Assembly (NCBI RefSeq): GCF_002127225.1
Contig: NZ_NFUR01000005.1
Location: 314,501-378,500 of the forward strand
Direction: 5' to 3'
DNA from: Sphingomonas sp. IBVSS2
Lineage (GTDB): Bacteria; Pseudomonadota; Alphaproteobacteria; Sphingomonadales; Sphingomonadaceae
Length of the DNA: 64,000 nucleotides
In this document: positions 26,276-36,727 of the stretch, one piece after another
How the letters are laid out: every line of letters begins with the position of its first letter
How positions within the stretch are numbered: position 1 is the first letter of the stretch
Program-made: the position numbers and the translations under genes
Notes under the pieces: generated by a model
The model's database searches: none
Seen by the model: only the letters and a program-made list of their open reading frames with translations
What the model was told of the DNA's origin: nothing

Positions 26276-27781
26276 ATGCGGTTCGAGAGGATGATCCGGC
26301 TGACGATGCTGACCGGGGCGGCGCTCGCGCTGCCCGGCGCCGGCGTGGCGATGGCCGGGGCGGCGCCGGGCATGGGCCAGTCCGCACCGCAATCGGCCGA
26401 CGACTATCAATGGATCGACCAGGCCGATGCGCTGTGGGACGCGATCGGCGACGCGCCGCCCGACTTCGCCTTCGCCTTCGAGGGGCAGGAACCCTGGGCC
26501 TGGCAGACGGCCGACGGCTATACGATCATCGTGGAGGATGCGGGCGCGGGTGGCATCCGCAGCTATTATTTCGCGCCGGGCGCGTCCGGGCCGTTCCTCG
26601 CGGTCGAGCCGGGGATGAGCTTTGCCTATGTGCGCGGGCGGCTCGCCATGGTCTATGACGCCGATGGCGAGGCGGCGCCCCGGGCCGAGTTCGGCGATTA
26701 TGACGATGCGGCCGGCGACCTCTATGCGCGCGCCGTGCGGCTGCGCGAGGCGCTGGCGGGGCACGACTATCGCCCGGTCGATACCGATGCCTGGATCGAT
26801 GCCAGCCCCTATCTGCTCAGCTTCATCCAGGTCTGGGACAGCGGCCGCAGCCGCTATCCGGGCTGGAACCGCTATCACGACCGCAGCGATGCCGCGGCCT
26901 GGCGCCGCCGCTTCGAGGCCGAGCAGCGCCGCCGCCGCGAGGCCGCCCAGCGCTTCCGCCACTGGCGCGAGGGCGGTTTCCAGGGCCCGCCGCCGGGCCG
27001 TTTCCACCCGCCGGGCCGCGGGCCGCATCAACCGGGCCGGCCGGGGGCAGAGCGCCCGCCGCAGCCGGGCTGGGGCTGGTCGCGCCAGCCGGGTCGCCCC
27101 GGCGGGCCGGGGACCAATCCGCCGCCGCGCCCGGGCACGCCGAACATCGAGCCCGGCGGCCCTCCGGTGCCGGGCCGGCCGCCGATGACGCGCCCCTGGA
27201 ACGGCGGGCCGGACGGCCCGCGCGCACCCGGCTGGCGGCGCGGCCGCCCCGAGATGCCGACACCGGGAGCTCCCGGCGCGGGGCCGGATACGGGCAATCC
27301 GCCGGGTTCCGGCCCGCGCCCGCCCCGGCCCGGCGGCGGCACCGGCTGGCAGCGCCCGACTCCACCGCCGCCGGTGGCGACGCCGTCGCCCGCGCCGGTC
27401 CCGCCGCCTGCCGGGGCGGAGAATCCGCCCGCGCCGCCGGCATGGTCGCGCCCGCCCCGGCCGGAGGGTGGCTGGAACCGCCCGCGCCCGCCCGCGGATG
27501 GAGACAATGCGACGCCCGCGCCGCCGCGTCCGGTCCGGCCGGAAGGGGGCTGGAACCGCCCGCGCCTGCCCGCGGCCGGGGAGGGCGCGGCACCCGCACC
27601 GCCGCGTCCGCCGCGGCCGGAAGGGGGCTGGCAGCGGCCCGCGGCGCCCGCACCCGGCAGCGCGCCGCCGCCTCGGCCAAGCTACACGCCGCCGCCGCGC
27701 CCCAGCGCGCCGCCACCGGCTCCGCATCCGGCTCCGTCACCACGCCCGCCCAAGATCACGTCCGAGGACATGCCGCACTAG
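26276..27781 (+). CDS. Secreted proline-rich repeat protein
   Basis: 501 aa. Signal peptide (MIRLTMLTGAALALPGAGVAMA), a folded-looking N-terminal domain to about residue 240 (WAWQTADGYTIIVEDAGAGG, YDYRPVDTDAWIDASP-type sequence), a charged helix (AAWRRRFEAEQRRRREAAQR), then 260 residues rich in Pro/Gly/Arg. The tail contains three repeats around RPEGGW(N/Q)RP at 27470-27650. Start ATG 26276 after GAGGGCAGG. Its stop shares the CTAG with the opposite gene. Perhaps an envelope or cell-wall-spanning protein; not recognised. Confidence 0.7.
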   Translation: MRFERMIRLTMLTGAALALPGAGVAMAGAAPGMGQSAPQSADDYQWIDQADALWDAIGDAPPDFAFAFEGQEPWAWQTADGYTIIVEDAGAGGIRSYYFAPGASGPFLAVEPGMSFAYVRGRLAMVYDADGEAAPRAEFGDYDDAAGDLYARAVRLREALAGHDYRPVDTDAWIDASPYLLSFIQVWDSGRSRYPGWNRYHDRSDAAAWRRRFEAEQRRRREAAQRFRHWREGGFQGPPPGRFHPPGRGPHQPGRPGAERPPQPGWGWSRQPGRPGGPGTNPPPRPGTPNIEPGGPPVPGRPPMTRPWNGGPDGPRAPGWRRGRPEMPTPGAPGAGPDTGNPPGSGPRPPRPGGGTGWQRPTPPPPVATPSPAPVPPPAGAENPPAPPAWSRPPRPEGGWNRPRPPADGDNATPAPPRPVRPEGGWNRPRLPAAGEGAAPAPPRPPRPEGGWQRPAAPAPGSAPPPRPSYTPPPRPSAPPPAPHPAPSPRPPKITSEDMPH

Positions 27782-28239
27782 GCGGTGTGGAAGGGCAGCA
27801 GCGCCGCATAGCTGCTCAGCGGCGCGGCGCCGGGCAGCTCGACGCCGTGCCCGAGCAGGAACGCGTGGCGGACGATTTCCGCCTGCTGCTCGATGCCGTA
27901 GCGCAGGAAGGGACGGCCGGGCTCGAGCACATAGCCATAGCGGCAGAAGGGATGGCGCCGTAGCGGCAGGAACAGGCCCTGCTGATGCTGCCAGACATGG
28001 ACGAGCTCGTGGACGAACAGCCCCTGCAGCACGAGGGGGGCGGCGGCGAAATCCTCGCGGTAGAGGCCCGAAGCGGGGTTGAAGTGGATCGTGCCGAGCG
28101 GCGCCATGGTGGTGTTACGCGGCTGGAAGAACGCCCATTTGCGATTGGCGACGAAGGCGCGCGCCGGATCGAGCGCGTCGCCGAACACCGAGCGGGCGAG
28201 CTCGGCTTCGCCGGGGGTGAGCGGGCGGGAAGCAGGCAT
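27778..28239 (-). CDS. HExxH-type zinc peptidase-like protein (vgr-related)
   Basis: 153 aa. LFVHELVHVWQHQQG carries the HExxH motif (HELVH), and the flanking residues (NPASGLYREDFAA, GIEQQAEIVRHAF) match the small proteins annotated in sphingomonads as vgr-related. A downstream Glu in EQQAEIV may complete the zinc site. No export signal. Start ATG 28239. Confidence 0.7.
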   Translation of the reverse strand: MPASRPLTPGEAELARSVFGDALDPARAFVANRKWAFFQPRNTTMAPLGTIHFNPASGLYREDFAAAPLVLQGLFVHELVHVWQHQQGLFLPLRRHPFCRYGYVLEPGRPFLRYGIEQQAEIVRHAFLLGHGVELPGAAPLSSYAALLPFHTA

Positions 28240-28329
28240 GCGCCCTAGATGGCGCGGGCGGACGGGCTTGTCATCCGCGCGCCGGCCCGCCAGATAGCGC
28301 CTTCCCGAATTCCCAAGGAGTGAGCCGCC

Positions 28330-28434
28330 ATGCGCCAGGAACCGATCGTCGTTCGCCCGATCGTCTCGTCCTGCCCGCAGGTGCCGCATGTCTTGCTTCG
28401 TAACTCTGGATTCGCTTTCCGCCGCCACGCCTGA
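28330..28434 (+). CDS. Possible 34-codon upstream ORF overlapping the ABC-F gene
   Basis: ATG 28330, SD AAGGAGTGAGCCGCC, reads [17 protein letters not shown] and stops at TGA 28432-28434, 44 bp inside the ABC-F gene in another frame. The strong SD before it and the weak one before the ABC-F ATG suggest translational coupling or attenuation. Not proven as a protein. Confidence 0.35.
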   Translation: MRQEPIVVRPIVSSCPQVPHVLLRNSGFAFRRHA

Positions 28435-29965
28435 GGGCGGCCGGCTCTTCGACGGCCTTACGCTGGCGCTCGGGCGGGAACGCACCGGGCTGGCGGGGCG
28501 CAACGGCTCGGGCAAATCGACCTTGCTGCGCATCGTCGCGGGCGAAATGCCGCCCGTGGCGGGGGACGTCACGCGTGCCGGCAGCATCGGCGTGCTTCGC
28601 CAGGACTGGCCGGGCGGCTGGCGCGTCGACGAAGTGCTCGGCGTGCGCGCGGAGCTGGCCCGGCTGGCCCGGGTGCTGGCTGGCAAGGGGAGCGCGGAGG
28701 ACCTTGCCGAGGCCGACTGGACATTGGAGGAGCGCGTGGCCGCGGCGCTTGGCGAGGCCGGGCTGGACGCGATGGCGGTCGACCGGCGCGTGGCGACGCT
28801 TTCGGGCGGCGAGCGAACGCGGGCGGGGATCGCGCGCCTGCGCCTCGACGCGCCCGATCTGCTGCTGCTCGACGAGCCGACCAACAATCTCGATGCCGCG
28901 GGCCGCGCGGCGGTGGCGGCGCTGGTGGATGGATGGCGCGGCGGGGTGCTGGTCGCCAGCCATGACCGCGAACTGCTCGAGCATATGGACCGGATCGTCG
29001 AACTGACGCCGCTCGGCGCGCGCGTGTTCGGCGGCGGATGGTCGGCCTTTGCGGCCGCGCGGGCGGCGGAGCGGGCGCGGGCCGTGACCGAAGTGGAGCG
29101 GGCGGGCGACCTGTTGCGCGGCGCGGAGGCGGGGGCGCAGCAGGCGCGGGAGCGCCAGGCGCGGCGCGACCGGGCCGGTCGCGCCTATGCCGCGAGCGGA
29201 TCGGCGCCGAAGATCCTGCTCGGGCGGCAGAAGGAGCGGGCGGAGAATTCGGCCGGGCGCGGGGCGGGCCTGGGCGAGCGGCTGGTGGGCGCTGCGGCGG
29301 AGCGGCTGGCGGCGGCACGGGCCGGGGTGGAAGTGGTGACGCCGCTGGTCATCGACTTGCCTGCCATCGGCCTGCCGGCGAACCGGCGATTGCTGGCGTT
29401 CGAGGACGCGGCGCTGGTGCGCGCGGGCCGGGTGTTCGGGCCATGGCGCTTCGAGATCACCGGGCCGGAACGCGTGGCGGTGACCGGCCCCAACGGTGCG
29501 GGCAAGACGAGCCTGCTCGGGATGGCGGCGGGCGCGTTGGCGCCGGATCGCGGCACGGTGCGGCGGGCCGAGGGGCGGGTGGCGATGCTCGACCAGCATG
29601 TCGGGCTGCTGGAGCCGGGGGCGTCTGTGCTCGACAATTTCCGGAGACTGCATCCGGGTGCTACCGAGCGCGAGGCCCATGCCGCCTGCGCGCGCTTCGC
29701 GTTCCGCAACCGGGATGCGCTGAAGCATGCGGGCGATCTCAGCGGTGGCGAGAGGCTGCGCGCGGGGCTGGCCTGTGTCCTCGGCGGCGTGACGGTGCCG
29801 CAATTGCTGCTGCTCGACGAGCCGACCAACCATCTCGACATGGAATCGATCGAGGTGCTGGAGGCGGCGCTGGCCGGCTTTGACGGCGCGCTGCTGGTGG
29901 TCAGCCACGACCGCGCGTTCCTGGAGGCGATCGGGGTGGCGCGGGAGATCGCGGTGGGATGTTGA
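28388..29965 (+). CDS. ABC-F family ATP-binding protein
   Basis: 525 aa, two nucleotide-binding domains in one chain and no membrane part: Walker [14 protein letters not shown] and [13 protein letters not shown], signatures [10 protein letters not shown] and [10 protein letters not shown], Walker [13 protein letters not shown] and [13 protein letters not shown]-loop SHDRE and SHDRA, and the interdomain linker region rich in Arg/Glu ([13 protein letters not shown]). The family acts on ribosomes (translation factor or antibiotic protection). Role here unassigned; a short upstream frame may control it. Confidence 0.9.
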   Translation: MSCFVTLDSLSAATPEGGRLFDGLTLALGRERTGLAGRNGSGKSTLLRIVAGEMPPVAGDVTRAGSIGVLRQDWPGGWRVDEVLGVRAELARLARVLAGKGSAEDLAEADWTLEERVAAALGEAGLDAMAVDRRVATLSGGERTRAGIARLRLDAPDLLLLDEPTNNLDAAGRAAVAALVDGWRGGVLVASHDRELLEHMDRIVELTPLGARVFGGGWSAFAAARAAERARAVTEVERAGDLLRGAEAGAQQARERQARRDRAGRAYAASGSAPKILLGRQKERAENSAGRGAGLGERLVGAAAERLAAARAGVEVVTPLVIDLPAIGLPANRRLLAFEDAALVRAGRVFGPWRFEITGPERVAVTGPNGAGKTSLLGMAAGALAPDRGTVRRAEGRVAMLDQHVGLLEPGASVLDNFRRLHPGATEREAHAACARFAFRNRDALKHAGDLSGGERLRAGLACVLGGVTVPQLLLLDEPTNHLDMESIEVLEAALAGFDGALLVVSHDRAFLEAIGVAREIAVGC

Positions 29966-29996
29966 CGAGGCAGGCGTGCCGCGCCAGCATCGATGG

Positions 29997-30239
29997 ATGC
30001 AGGAGCCGTCAAAGCGCGTTAGCCTAGGCCTGATCTATGGCTGTTGGGTGGGTGGCGTGCTCGGCACGATCATGGGGATCGGCTGCTGGCTGATCCTGCT
30101 CGGCGGCGGCAGGGTCTATTACAAGAACGCCCACCGGTATCTGTCGCTCGGCGAGAGCGCCCTGCAAGCGACGGGCATCCTGGCGCTGGGCCTTGGGCTG
30201 CTATGGGTTGCCGTGAAGATCACGCGGCCCGCGAAATAG
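29997..30239 (+). CDS. Small two-helix membrane protein
   Basis: 80 aa. Helices GLIYGCWVGGVLGTIMGIGCWLI and ALQATGILALGLGLLWVAVKI separated by a basic loop. ATG 29997 follows GCATCG with no clear SD. It lies 31 bp after the ABC-F gene. Unrecognised. Confidence 0.5.
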   Translation: MQEPSKRVSLGLIYGCWVGGVLGTIMGIGCWLILLGGGRVYYKNAHRYLSLGESALQATGILALGLGLLWVAVKITRPAK

Positions 30240-30279
30240 GGCTTCCGATCGCCGGGGCGCATGGTCCGGATCGCCCTTC

Positions 30280-30819
30280 TCAGCCTTGCAATGGCGGCTC
30301 GCCCAGATCCTCGTGCACCATGTCGATCTCGCGCACGCCGCGGGTGCGGCGGGCGGTGTTGACCAGGTCGCGCAGCTTCTCGCGGCGGGCCCGGGCGCGG
30401 GCGACGTCGCGGATCACCAGCGGCGCCTCGCGCGTGGTCTCGTCCGACGAGGCGATGCTGATCGTGCCGATGTCCGCCAGCTGGTTGACGATCGTGAAGT
30501 CGATGCGGACGTCCTTCACCCGGTAGAGCTCGATCTCGTCGATCGACTTCCGGAGAATGCCCTTGTGGAGGATCAGCCGGTCCTCGGTGACTTCATAGGC
30601 GATGCCGAGATTCTCGAACCATTTGAGGACCAGCACCACGATCGCGACGACGAGCAGCAGCGGCGCGACCCAGGCGGCACCGGCCAGCATGCCCTGGGCG
30701 AGGAAATAGAAGGTGCCGACCAGCCCGAGCAGGAAGAGGAAGCAGGTGCCCCAGCCGGCGAGCGTGCCGATCAGCCAGCCGAGCGTGGAGGAACGGAAAC
30801 GATCCAGGACTTGCGGCAT
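30280..30819 (-). CDS. PH-domain (bPH2/YdbS-like) membrane protein
   Basis: 179 aa. Two helices (GWLIGTLAGWGTCFLFLLGLV, GMLAGAAWVAPLLLVVAIVV) followed by a bacterial PH-like domain (YEVTEDRLILHKGILRKSID, IELYRVKDVRIDFTIVNQL), as in YdbS and related proteins. Role unknown. Start ATG 30819. Confidence 0.85.
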   Translation of the reverse strand: MPQVLDRFRSSTLGWLIGTLAGWGTCFLFLLGLVGTFYFLAQGMLAGAAWVAPLLLVVAIVVLVLKWFENLGIAYEVTEDRLILHKGILRKSIDEIELYRVKDVRIDFTIVNQLADIGTISIASSDETTREAPLVIRDVARARARREKLRDLVNTARRTRGVREIDMVHEDLGEPPLQG

Positions 30820-30892
30820 GCGTGCGGGCCTTTCCTGCGGTGTTGGCCGGGGAAGATAGCGGATGGCGCCGCCACATCAACTCGGGGGAAGC

Positions 30893-31606
30893 TCAGCTTG
30901 TATATTTGTCGCAGGTCGAGCGCGTGGCGGCGGGGACGGGATTGAAGAGCTGCGAGAAGTCGCGCCGGTCGCGCACGATGAAGGAGGCGACATAATGGAG
31001 CCTGGCCGGGCCCATGAAGCTGGAGCCGAACAGGCGCTGATAATCGTAGTTCACTTCGACGAAGATCAGCCCCGAGCCGCTCGGCGCGGTGACGACCGCG
31101 CCCGGATCGCCCATGCCGGCGCTGGCGGTGCCGGCATTCGCCTGGGTCGCGTCGGTGCCGGCGGCCGCGCTGGTGGTGCCGTAGCTCGAATCATAGCCGG
31201 TCCCGCTCCTGAGCCCGAAGCAGCGCTGCCAGTGGATGCGCTGCACCGGCGCGGTGTCGTAGCTCTGCTGGACATATTCGAGGCTGGAGAGCGTCACCCG
31301 GCCATTGGCGCCGATCCCCAGCGCGCTGCCCTGGAGGCGCGCGGCCTGCAGCGCGTTGTTGATGTCCAGCTCGCGCAGCTGGACGGTGGAGGCCGTGCTC
31401 ATCAGGCCCATGCGCGAGCCATTGTCGGCCAGGCTCGCGGTGAGCTGGCTGACCCGCAGATTGGCGAGCGCGAGGTTCGCGGTCTCGACCCCGTAGCAGC
31501 CGAGCACGAGCACGACGGGCAGGGCGAGCGCGAATTCGAGCATCGCCAGCCCCGACCTGGCGGCGGCGAAGCGGCGGAGCGGTGCCGGGACGCGATGCCG
31601 GCTCAT
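30893..31606 (-). CDS. TadE-like pilus assembly protein
   Basis: 237 aa. N-terminal TadE-type segment RSGLAMLEFALALPVVLVLG (Glu at the end of the signal-like helix, as in pseudopilins), then a periplasmic part with Cys. It overlaps the preceding TadE gene as ATGA. Third gene of the TadG-TadE-TadE unit. The pilus machine genes themselves (cpa/tad ATPases) are not in the window. Confidence 0.8.
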   Translation of the reverse strand: MSRHRVPAPLRRFAAARSGLAMLEFALALPVVLVLGCYGVETANLALANLRVSQLTASLADNGSRMGLMSTASTVQLRELDINNALQAARLQGSALGIGANGRVTLSSLEYVQQSYDTAPVQRIHWQRCFGLRSGTGYDSSYGTTSAAAGTDATQANAGTASAGMGDPGAVVTAPSGSGLIFVEVNYDYQRLFGSSFMGPARLHYVASFIVRDRRDFSQLFNPVPAATRSTCDKYTS

Positions 31607-32196
31607 GTGCAGATCGTCGCCGGCGAGGGGATGTTCTGGGTGGCGTAGGGCTGGTTCATCAGCGTGGTGGTGGCGCTGAGCGTTGCGGTGCCCGGCCAGC
31701 CGAACAGGCGCGTGACCGGGAACAGGCGGCCATAGGTGATCGCGGCGGTGTAGACGGTGACGTCGTTCGGCCCGCCCTGGCCCGCGCGCCCGGCATCGGC
31801 GTCCCATTGGCCGTTGCCGTTGATATCGGTGTAGCATTCGCCGGGGTCGCGCACGCCGTTGCCGTTGGTGTCGACGAACGGCTCCGGGGCGACGGCGCTG
31901 AAGCTGGTATAGCTGCGCCGGGTGGGAGAGCCGGCGGCGAAGGCGGCGCCCGGCGCCACCGCCTGGACCTGGGCCAGCACGCGCGCATCGATCGAGGCGG
32001 GAGTGGCCCCCTGGATACCGCTGTCGCGCCCTGCCTTCTGCACCGCGCCGGTGATCACCGACTGGACATAGGCCTGATAGCCCAGCTCCATCATGCCCAT
32101 CATCAGCACCAGCATCACCGGCAGCACGAAGGCGAACTCCACCACCGTGACGCCGCGCCGGTCGCGAAGGAGGCGGACGAGGCCGTGCCGGCTCAT
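31603..32196 (-). CDS. TadE-like protein with calcium-binding-like repeats
   Basis: 197 aa. Same pseudopilin-type start (RRGVTVVEFAFVLPVMLVLM). The middle contains two Asp/Asn/Gly-rich loops, DTNGNGVRDPGE and DINGNGQWDADA, like EF-hand or dockerin calcium sites. Overlaps its neighbours as ATGA on both sides, so translation is coupled. Confidence 0.8.
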   Translation of the reverse strand: MSRHGLVRLLRDRRGVTVVEFAFVLPVMLVLMMGMMELGYQAYVQSVITGAVQKAGRDSGIQGATPASIDARVLAQVQAVAPGAAFAAGSPTRRSYTSFSAVAPEPFVDTNGNGVRDPGECYTDINGNGQWDADAGRAGQGGPNDVTVYTAAITYGRLFPVTRLFGWPGTATLSATTTLMNQPYATQNIPSPATICT

Positions 32197-33953
32197 TGCG
32201 AGACCCGCAGCATCGCCACCTGCTTGGCGATGGTGGCGAAGGCAGTGGACAGGCCGGCGCCGGTGGTGGTGGCGAGCGCCTGGTTGGTGGTGGTGGCGCA
32301 GGACTGCATCTGGGTGGTCGCGCTCGAATCGATCGTCACCGTCCAGATCTGGATGTTGCGCGCCTTGGCCGCGGCGCATTCCGCGAGGAAGCGGGCGTTG
32401 TGATAGGCCTTCAGATTGGTGAAGTCGCCGCCGCTCACCCGCCGGTCGTAATATTCGTTGCCGTACATGCCGTAGATCGACGTGCTGGGAGCCATGTCGC
32501 CATCGGTGAGGAACACGATCACCCGGTTGGGCGCCTGGCGCGCGGGCCAGGGCGCGGTGTCCGCCGCGAAGATGCCGGTGGGCGAAAGCAGCCGCGTGCC
32601 CCAGATCATGCCGGTGTCGTGATAGGTGCCGCCGATCGGCCGGAAATCGCTGGCGTTGACATAGTTGGACACCTGGGTCCGCGTCATCACCGCCAGGCGC
32701 GAGACCGGCTTGCCGCAGGAGACATAGCCGAGCTGGTAATAGGACGCGGTGCCGATGTTCGGGCTGCCGCTGCTGTCGCCGGTCGAAGTGGCGGTGGCGG
32801 TGCTCGAATAATTGTTGCGGGCATAGAAGAGCTCGGGCCACATCGGTTTCCACTGGGTGTCGATGTTCGAATTGGGCACGAGATCGGGATCGAGATCGGG
32901 CGGCAGCGTCGAGGTGTTGAAGCTCGTGGTGCCGGCGGTGGTGGCGCGCTCCTCGATGCAGCCGGTCCAGCGATTGGTGGCGCCGGTGGTCTTGCTGGGA
33001 TCGGTGACCGTGCTGCCGGCGACGAAGCTGCGCACGTCGAAATTGAGCTGCTGGTACTTCCAGATCGGGATGCCGAGCAGGTTCCCGGTCTGGCTGCGCG
33101 ATTCATAGTTCCACTGCGTGTTCGCGCTGCCCGTGCCGCCCACCATATAGGCGGGGGACAGCGCGACGATCGCCTTCCCGGCGTTCACGGTGGAAGTGTA
33201 GGTGACGAAGCCGTAGCGGATATGGGTGGAGGGATCCGCGGCGGCGGCGAGCGTGTCGTAGAAGTTCAGCACCGCCGAGCGCAGCGCCGAGATGCGTGAG
33301 CCGCTCTTCTCCGGCACGTAATAGGCGGTGCTGCCCGGATAGCCGGCGACGCTGTCATTGCCGCTGCCCGCGCCGTCGGCGGGGCGGGTGTAGGTGGTGG
33401 TGCCGGCCGAACCGACATAGTTGTTGCACGTGCTGTCGTCGTCCTGCGGCAGGCAGGCCATCGAGCCCGTCGTGTCGAGCACGAAGATCACGTCGGTGTC
33501 GCCGACGTCGTAGCTCGCCTGGCAGGTGACGTTGATCGTCTGGCTCGGCACGCCGAACATCGACAGGATCGTCATCGGCACCACTGCCTGGGCAGTGCCG
33601 GCGACCTGGGCGTCCGAGGTCTTGCTGGGCGTGAAGCTGGCGGTGCTGGTCTTGAACCAGCCGGTGCGGAAATTGTTGGTGAAGAAGGTCTGGGCCTGGG
33701 CAGTCGCGGTCGCGTCCAGCGTGGTGTTGCCGGCCGAGGTGTCGGTCATGAACTTGCGGCCGGCCAGGACGCCCGCATCGCACGCCTGCTGCAGCCGCGT
33801 CTTGACGACGTACATGCGGGCGGAGTCGATCGCGCAGCCGCAAAAGGCGGCAAGCGGGATGAGCGCGGCCGCCATCATCGCCAGGGTATTGCCGCGGCGG
33901 TCCCGCGCGAGACGCGCCAAGAACCCCGCGGGACGTTGCCGATCCTGCACCAC
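32193..33953 (-). CDS. TadG-type pilus assembly protein with von Willebrand A domain
   Basis: 586 aa. N-terminal TadG helix (GNTLAMMAAALIPLAAFCGC), then a vWA domain with MIDAS DTTGSMACL (VIFVLDTTGSM) and a later VIVFLTDGDMA. Ser/Thr-rich, with insertions that are presumably surface exposed. Start GTG 33953 (after GGAGCGTATC) is preferred; a TTG at 33989 would add 12 residues. It heads the three-gene TadG-TadE-TadE unit. Confidence 0.85.
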   Translation of the reverse strand: MVQDRQRPAGFLARLARDRRGNTLAMMAAALIPLAAFCGCAIDSARMYVVKTRLQQACDAGVLAGRKFMTDTSAGNTTLDATATAQAQTFFTNNFRTGWFKTSTASFTPSKTSDAQVAGTAQAVVPMTILSMFGVPSQTINVTCQASYDVGDTDVIFVLDTTGSMACLPQDDDSTCNNYVGSAGTTTYTRPADGAGSGNDSVAGYPGSTAYYVPEKSGSRISALRSAVLNFYDTLAAAADPSTHIRYGFVTYTSTVNAGKAIVALSPAYMVGGTGSANTQWNYESRSQTGNLLGIPIWKYQQLNFDVRSFVAGSTVTDPSKTTGATNRWTGCIEERATTAGTTSFNTSTLPPDLDPDLVPNSNIDTQWKPMWPELFYARNNYSSTATATSTGDSSGSPNIGTASYYQLGYVSCGKPVSRLAVMTRTQVSNYVNASDFRPIGGTYHDTGMIWGTRLLSPTGIFAADTAPWPARQAPNRVIVFLTDGDMAPSTSIYGMYGNEYYDRRVSGGDFTNLKAYHNARFLAECAAAKARNIQIWTVTIDSSATTQMQSCATTTNQALATTTGAGLSTAFATIAKQVAMLRVSQ

Positions 33954-34077
33954 GATACGCTCCGCACCGGGACCTGCTAAGGTCCACAATATGGAGCATT
34001 TTTTCTTCCGAAACTGAAAAAGAGATGGTTTCCGGCGGGGTAGGGAATTCTCCTCCGGGGGTTTCTACGGAGGCGGC

Positions 34078-34518
34078 CTAGCTCCCCGGCGCCGGATCGC
34101 CCGCGCCGACGACCTTCGCGTCGAGCTGGAGCGTCTTGCCGCTGGCGAAGGACAGCTGGAGCGGGACCGTCTGGCCGGGCTTCACCGCCGGCCCGATCGA
34201 GAAGAGCATGACGTGACGGCCGCCCGGCGCGAAGGCGAGCTTGCCGCCGGCGGGGACGGCGACGTCCTTGAGCGGGGCCATCGACATCATGCCATGCTCG
34301 CCCTTCATGTTCTCGTGCAGCTCGGCCTTCAGCGCGGCGCGCGAGGAGACGGCGAGCAGCGTGTCGGCGGTCGCGCCGCCCTGCACGGTGAAATAGGCCG
34401 CGCCCGGCTGGCCGGCGACGGCGGGCAGCCGGACCCAGGCGTTGTCGGCGGAAAGCGTGCCCGCGGGCGTGCAGGCGGAAAGTGCCGCCACCGTAACGAT
34501 CATCGAGAAACGCCGCAT
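34078..34518 (-). CDS. Periplasmic copper chaperone (PCuAC)
   Basis: 146 aa. Lipoprotein-like signal (VTVAALSACTPAG), then the PCuAC domain with its copper ligands HENM..MMSM and GGRHVMLF (the H/M pattern of this family). It delivers Cu(I) to cytochrome oxidase by family. A Met 5 codons earlier is a less likely start. Divergent from dnaK. Confidence 0.85.
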   Translation of the reverse strand: MRRFSMIVTVAALSACTPAGTLSADNAWVRLPAVAGQPGAAYFTVQGGATADTLLAVSSRAALKAELHENMKGEHGMMSMAPLKDVAVPAGGKLAFAPGGRHVMLFSIGPAVKPGQTVPLQLSFASGKTLQLDAKVVGAGDPAPGS

Positions 34519-34562
34519 CCGCCTTACTCCCATTCCGGGAAACCCTCTAGAAAGCCCTGCTT

Positions 34563-34593
34563 CTTGCGGCAAGCGCGTGTGCACCTATATCCG
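34563..34593 (+). promoter_or_regulatory. RpoH (heat-shock) promoter of dnaK
   Basis: CTTG (34563-34566), exactly 17 bases, then CCTATATCCG (34584-34593), a full match to the alphaproteobacterial consensus CTTG-N17-CYTATNTNNG. It lies 86 bp before the dnaK start. Established family knowledge, seen directly here. Confidence 0.85.
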
Positions 34594-34678
34594 GCAACGT
34601 GACCGGTTCTCCGCGCTGCCTCCTAGCAGGGGCGTGGGGGCCAAGTTTTTGATTTGAACTGGGGGCCAACGAGGGACC

Positions 34679-36595
<1,917 letters not shown>

Positions 36596-36607
36596 CTTAA
36601 CTTCCCT

Positions 36608-36719
36608 CCCTCTCCTCGCGTGCGGGGAGAGGGCCGGGGAGAGGGGGAGTGGGGCGGCAATGCGGATTTCCGGCGGCGTGCCCCTCTCCCGACCCTCTCC
36701 CTGCGAGCGGGGAGAGGGC
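36608..36719. repeat. Palindromic element (class B) between dnaK and dnaJ
   Basis: Left arm (36608-36649, CCCTCTCCTCGCGTGCGGGG at its start) and right arm (36679-36719, ending GAGCGGGGAGAGGGC) are inverted copies. It fills almost the whole dnaK-dnaJ gap. It may act as an mRNA processing or stabilising hairpin in the dnaKJ transcript. Confidence 0.75.
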
Positions 36720-36727
36720 TTTAATTG

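Noticed and set aside
28560..28584. Third copy of the GTCACGCGTG motif
   Set aside because: GACGTCACGCGTGCC occurs inside the ABC-F coding frame, lacks the left arm GTGA and is not near a start.
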